Source: an uncultured Collinsella sp. (lineage in GTDB: Bacteria > Actinomycetota > Coriobacteriia > Coriobacteriales > Coriobacteriaceae). Taken from it: DNA of 5,716 bases. Where the stretch lies: positions 1 through 5,716 of the forward strand of contig CALGZY010000160.1 of NCBI GenBank assembly GCA_937934355.1, in the 5' to 3' direction. Positions 4,311 to 5,716 of this stretch are shown here, piece after piece (within the stretch, counting starts at the first letter, position 1; each line of letters begins with the position of its first letter). The notes below the pieces were generated by a model. The model did not search any database and had not been told where the DNA came from. It was given only the letters and a program-made list of their open reading frames with translations. Both the position numbers and the translations under genes were made by a program.

Positions 4311-5630
4311 ATGCCTACCGATTCCCTTCGTGATGCCGCTTTTTGCGACGTTTTGAACCGCGAGCTTGTCTGTGCACTCGGCTGCACCGAGCCCATTGCC
4401 GTTGCCTATGCAGCGGCGCTGGCGAGTCAGACGCTCGGTTGCGAACCCGATCATATGGATGTTGCCTGCTCGGGCAACATCATCAAGAACGTCAAGAGCG
4501 TGACCGTTCCCAACTCGGGCGGTATGCACGGTATTGAGGCCGCGGCCGTGCTGGGTGCCGTGGGCGGCGACGCTAAGAGCGCGCTCGAGGTGCTCGAGAG
4601 CGTTAACGATGAAGACCGCGCTCGCGTGGCCGAGCTCCTCGCCGACGCCGGCTACTGCGATGTGTCGCTTGTCGAGGGTGTGCCCAACCTCTACATCAAG
4701 GTGACTGCGACGGCCGGGGGCCATACCGCGGTCGTCGAGATTACCGATCACCACACTAATGTCACGTGCCATACGCTCGATGGTATTCCGGTATGCGGCA
4801 AGTCAGCGGGGGAGTGTGCCGCCTGCGCCGAGCGCGTGGTGGCCGAGCGTGCGGCAGATAACGCCGATACCCCTATGAGCGTTGAGTCCATCATCGACTT
4901 TATCGAGGACGGTGACATTGAGGACGCCCGTGCTGCCGTTGAGCGTCAGATTGAGCTGAATGGCGCAATCAGTGCCGAGGGCCTTGCGCACGCTTGGGGC
5001 GCCGAGGTGGGTCGTACGCTGCTGGGTGCTCGTGCCGATGACGTCGCCTGCCGTGCCCGTGCCCGTGCGGCCGCCGGGTCCGACGCCCGCATGAACGGCT
5101 GCGCGCTGCCGGTCGCCATTGTGTGCGGCTCGGGCAATCAGGGCATTACTTGCGCATTGCCCGTCATGGAGTATGCCGAGTACCTGCGCTGCGACCACGA
5201 GCGCCTGGTGCGCGCCGTGATGCTGTCCGATCTTATCGCCGTGCATATCAAGAGCTATATTGGTGCGCTCTCGGCGTTTTGCGGTGCTATTTGCGCCGCG
5301 TGCGGCGCCGGCGCCGCGATTACCTGGCTGTGCGGTGGCACGCGCGAGCAGATTGGCGCGACGGTCTCGAACACGCTCGGTAACGTGGGCGGCATCGTGT
5401 GCGACGGCGCCAAAGCGAGCTGTGCCGCCAAGATCTCGGCTGCCGTCGATGCGGCGATTCTGGGCCATGATATGGCCATGCAGGGTCGCGGCTTCCGCGC
5501 CGGCGAGGGCCTGATCCAAGATACCGTTGAGCAGACAATCGCCAGTATGGGCTACGTAGGCCGCGTAGGCATGAAGGACACCGACGTCGAGATCCTCAAC
5601 ATCATGATCGGCAAAACCCAGGTTTGTTAG
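4311..5630 (+). CDS. cyuA: L-cysteine desulfidase family protein (CyuA/UPF0597, serine dehydratase alpha-like)
   Basis: The protein has 439 residues and matches in length and motifs the UPF0597 family (E. coli CyuA/YhaM, archaeal L-cysteine desulfidase). Characterised members are oxygen-sensitive iron-sulfur enzymes that break cysteine into pyruvate, ammonia and hydrogen sulfide without pyridoxal phosphate. Seen: the N-terminal GCTEPIAVAYAAA (24-36) with family-typical C25; GNIIKNVKSVTVPNSGG (55-71); CGSGNQGITCALP (272-284), the serine-dehydratase-alpha motif; the cysteine cluster CGAICAACGAGAAI (C324, C328, C331); and DGAKASCAAK (365-374) with C364 and C371 flanking it. These are the candidate cluster ligands. 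The protein holds 22 cysteines. AGGAG six bases upstream fixes the start. It stands alone, divergent from rpiB, with no transporter (cyuP) in view. Other UPF0597 members may act on serine or related amino acids, so the substrate is inferred. Confidence 0.88.
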   Translation: MPTDSLRDAAFCDVLNRELVCALGCTEPIAVAYAAALASQTLGCEPDHMDVACSGNIIKNVKSVTVPNSGGMHGIEAAAVLGAVGGDAKSALEVLESVNDEDRARVAELLADAGYCDVSLVEGVPNLYIKVTATAGGHTAVVEITDHHTNVTCHTLDGIPVCGKSAGECAACAERVVAERAADNADTPMSVESIIDFIEDGDIEDARAAVERQIELNGAISAEGLAHAWGAEVGRTLLGARADDVACRARARAAAGSDARMNGCALPVAIVCGSGNQGITCALPVMEYAEYLRCDHERLVRAVMLSDLIAVHIKSYIGALSAFCGAICAACGAGAAITWLCGGTREQIGATVSNTLGNVGGIVCDGAKASCAAKISAAVDAAILGHDMAMQGRGFRAGEGLIQDTVEQTIASMGYVGRVGMKDTDVEILNIMIGKTQVC

Positions 5631-5657
5631 TTACGCGGTTTTACCAAACCGCGTAAC
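5630..5657. terminator. Hairpin at the convergent gene junction
   Basis: GTTACGCGGTTT (5630-5641) pairs perfectly with AAACCGCGTAAC (5646-5657), a 12-bp stem with a four-base loop. It begins on the last base of the desulfidase stop codon and lies inside the 3' end of the opposing reading frame. Neither side has a T tract (plus CAGCCGAC, minus TAACAAAC), so if it terminates transcription it is non-canonical; it may instead protect mRNA 3' ends. Confidence 0.45.
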
Positions 5658-5716
5658 CAGCCGACGCTGCAAGCCCGCCAGAGCGGCAATCTGCCTTTCA
5701 ACTTCGGCGGCATGAC
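5631..5716 (-). CDS. 3' end of an unidentified gene on the minus strand
   Basis: Reading leftward from 5714, one frame stays open for 27 codons and stops at TAA (5633-5631). The visible C-terminus reads HAAEVERQIAALAGLQRRL followed by VTRFGKTA, an Ala/Glu/Arg/Leu-rich, probably helical and possibly coiled-coil tail. That tail is more protein-like than the other open frames here. Such tails end many small regulators and other proteins, so no family can be named from 27 residues. Its stop abuts the desulfidase stop with no base between. The other minus frame, open to 5627, has an unlikely Trp/Cys/Arg composition and is disfavoured. Confidence 0.5.
   Translation of the reverse strand, partial: HAAEVERQIAALAGLQRRLVTRFGKTA

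Noticed and set aside
4156..4356. Plus-strand frame from ATG 4156 overlapping the desulfidase start
   Set aside because: It has no ribosome binding site, begins inside the inverted-repeat element and runs out of frame into the desulfidase gene.
4803..5519. 238-codon minus-strand frame opposite the desulfidase gene
   Set aside because: It is an antisense shadow with Ala/Gly/Arg/Asn/Thr low-complexity composition and no ribosome binding site.
1..5716. tRNA, rRNA, CRISPR arrays, transposase genes, defence systems
   Set aside because: I looked on both strands and saw no cloverleaf, repeat-spacer pattern, transposase or defence-protein motif.

Overview
This window reads as ordinary core chromosome of a high-GC actinobacterium. 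The best guess is a gut member of the Coriobacteriia such as Collinsella. That guess rests on GC-rich codon use, on the sequence character of ArgG and ArgH, and on the mix of biosynthetic and amino-acid-degrading genes; it is inference, since no marker such as 16S rRNA is present.

Layout from left to right: (1) the 3' half of argG (argininosuccinate synthase) enters from the left edge. (2) A 520-base gap follows. It holds RNA structures, a strong GC-rich hairpin, and a 56-codon open reading frame with a good ribosome binding site that I do not recognise. (3) A complete argH (argininosuccinate lyase) follows and ends in a clear intrinsic terminator. ArgG and ArgH catalyse the last two steps of arginine biosynthesis. 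(4) A 385-base gap holds two plausible promoters, a GC-rich inverted repeat with two competing foldings, and an AT-rich direct repeat. It leads into ndk (nucleoside diphosphate kinase). (5) ndk converges on rpiB (ribose-5-phosphate isomerase B). The gap between them holds two strong hairpins, one per gene, bracketed by a near-identical 16-base direct repeat. (6) rpiB and the next gene, an L-cysteine desulfidase of the CyuA/UPF0597 family, are divergent. Their 271-base shared intergenic region carries an 87-base element with long imperfect inverted ends and an operator-like palindrome. (7) The cysteine desulfidase gene ends base to base against a convergent reading frame that runs off the right edge; one hairpin covers the junction.

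The metabolic genes are single transcription units rather than one operon, apart from argG and argH on the same strand. No phage, CRISPR, toxin-antitoxin or other defence system is visible. The items most worth a second look are the unrecognised small gene between argG and argH, the 87-base inverted-repeat element upstream of rpiB and the desulfidase gene, and the repeat-bracketed twin terminators between ndk and rpiB.
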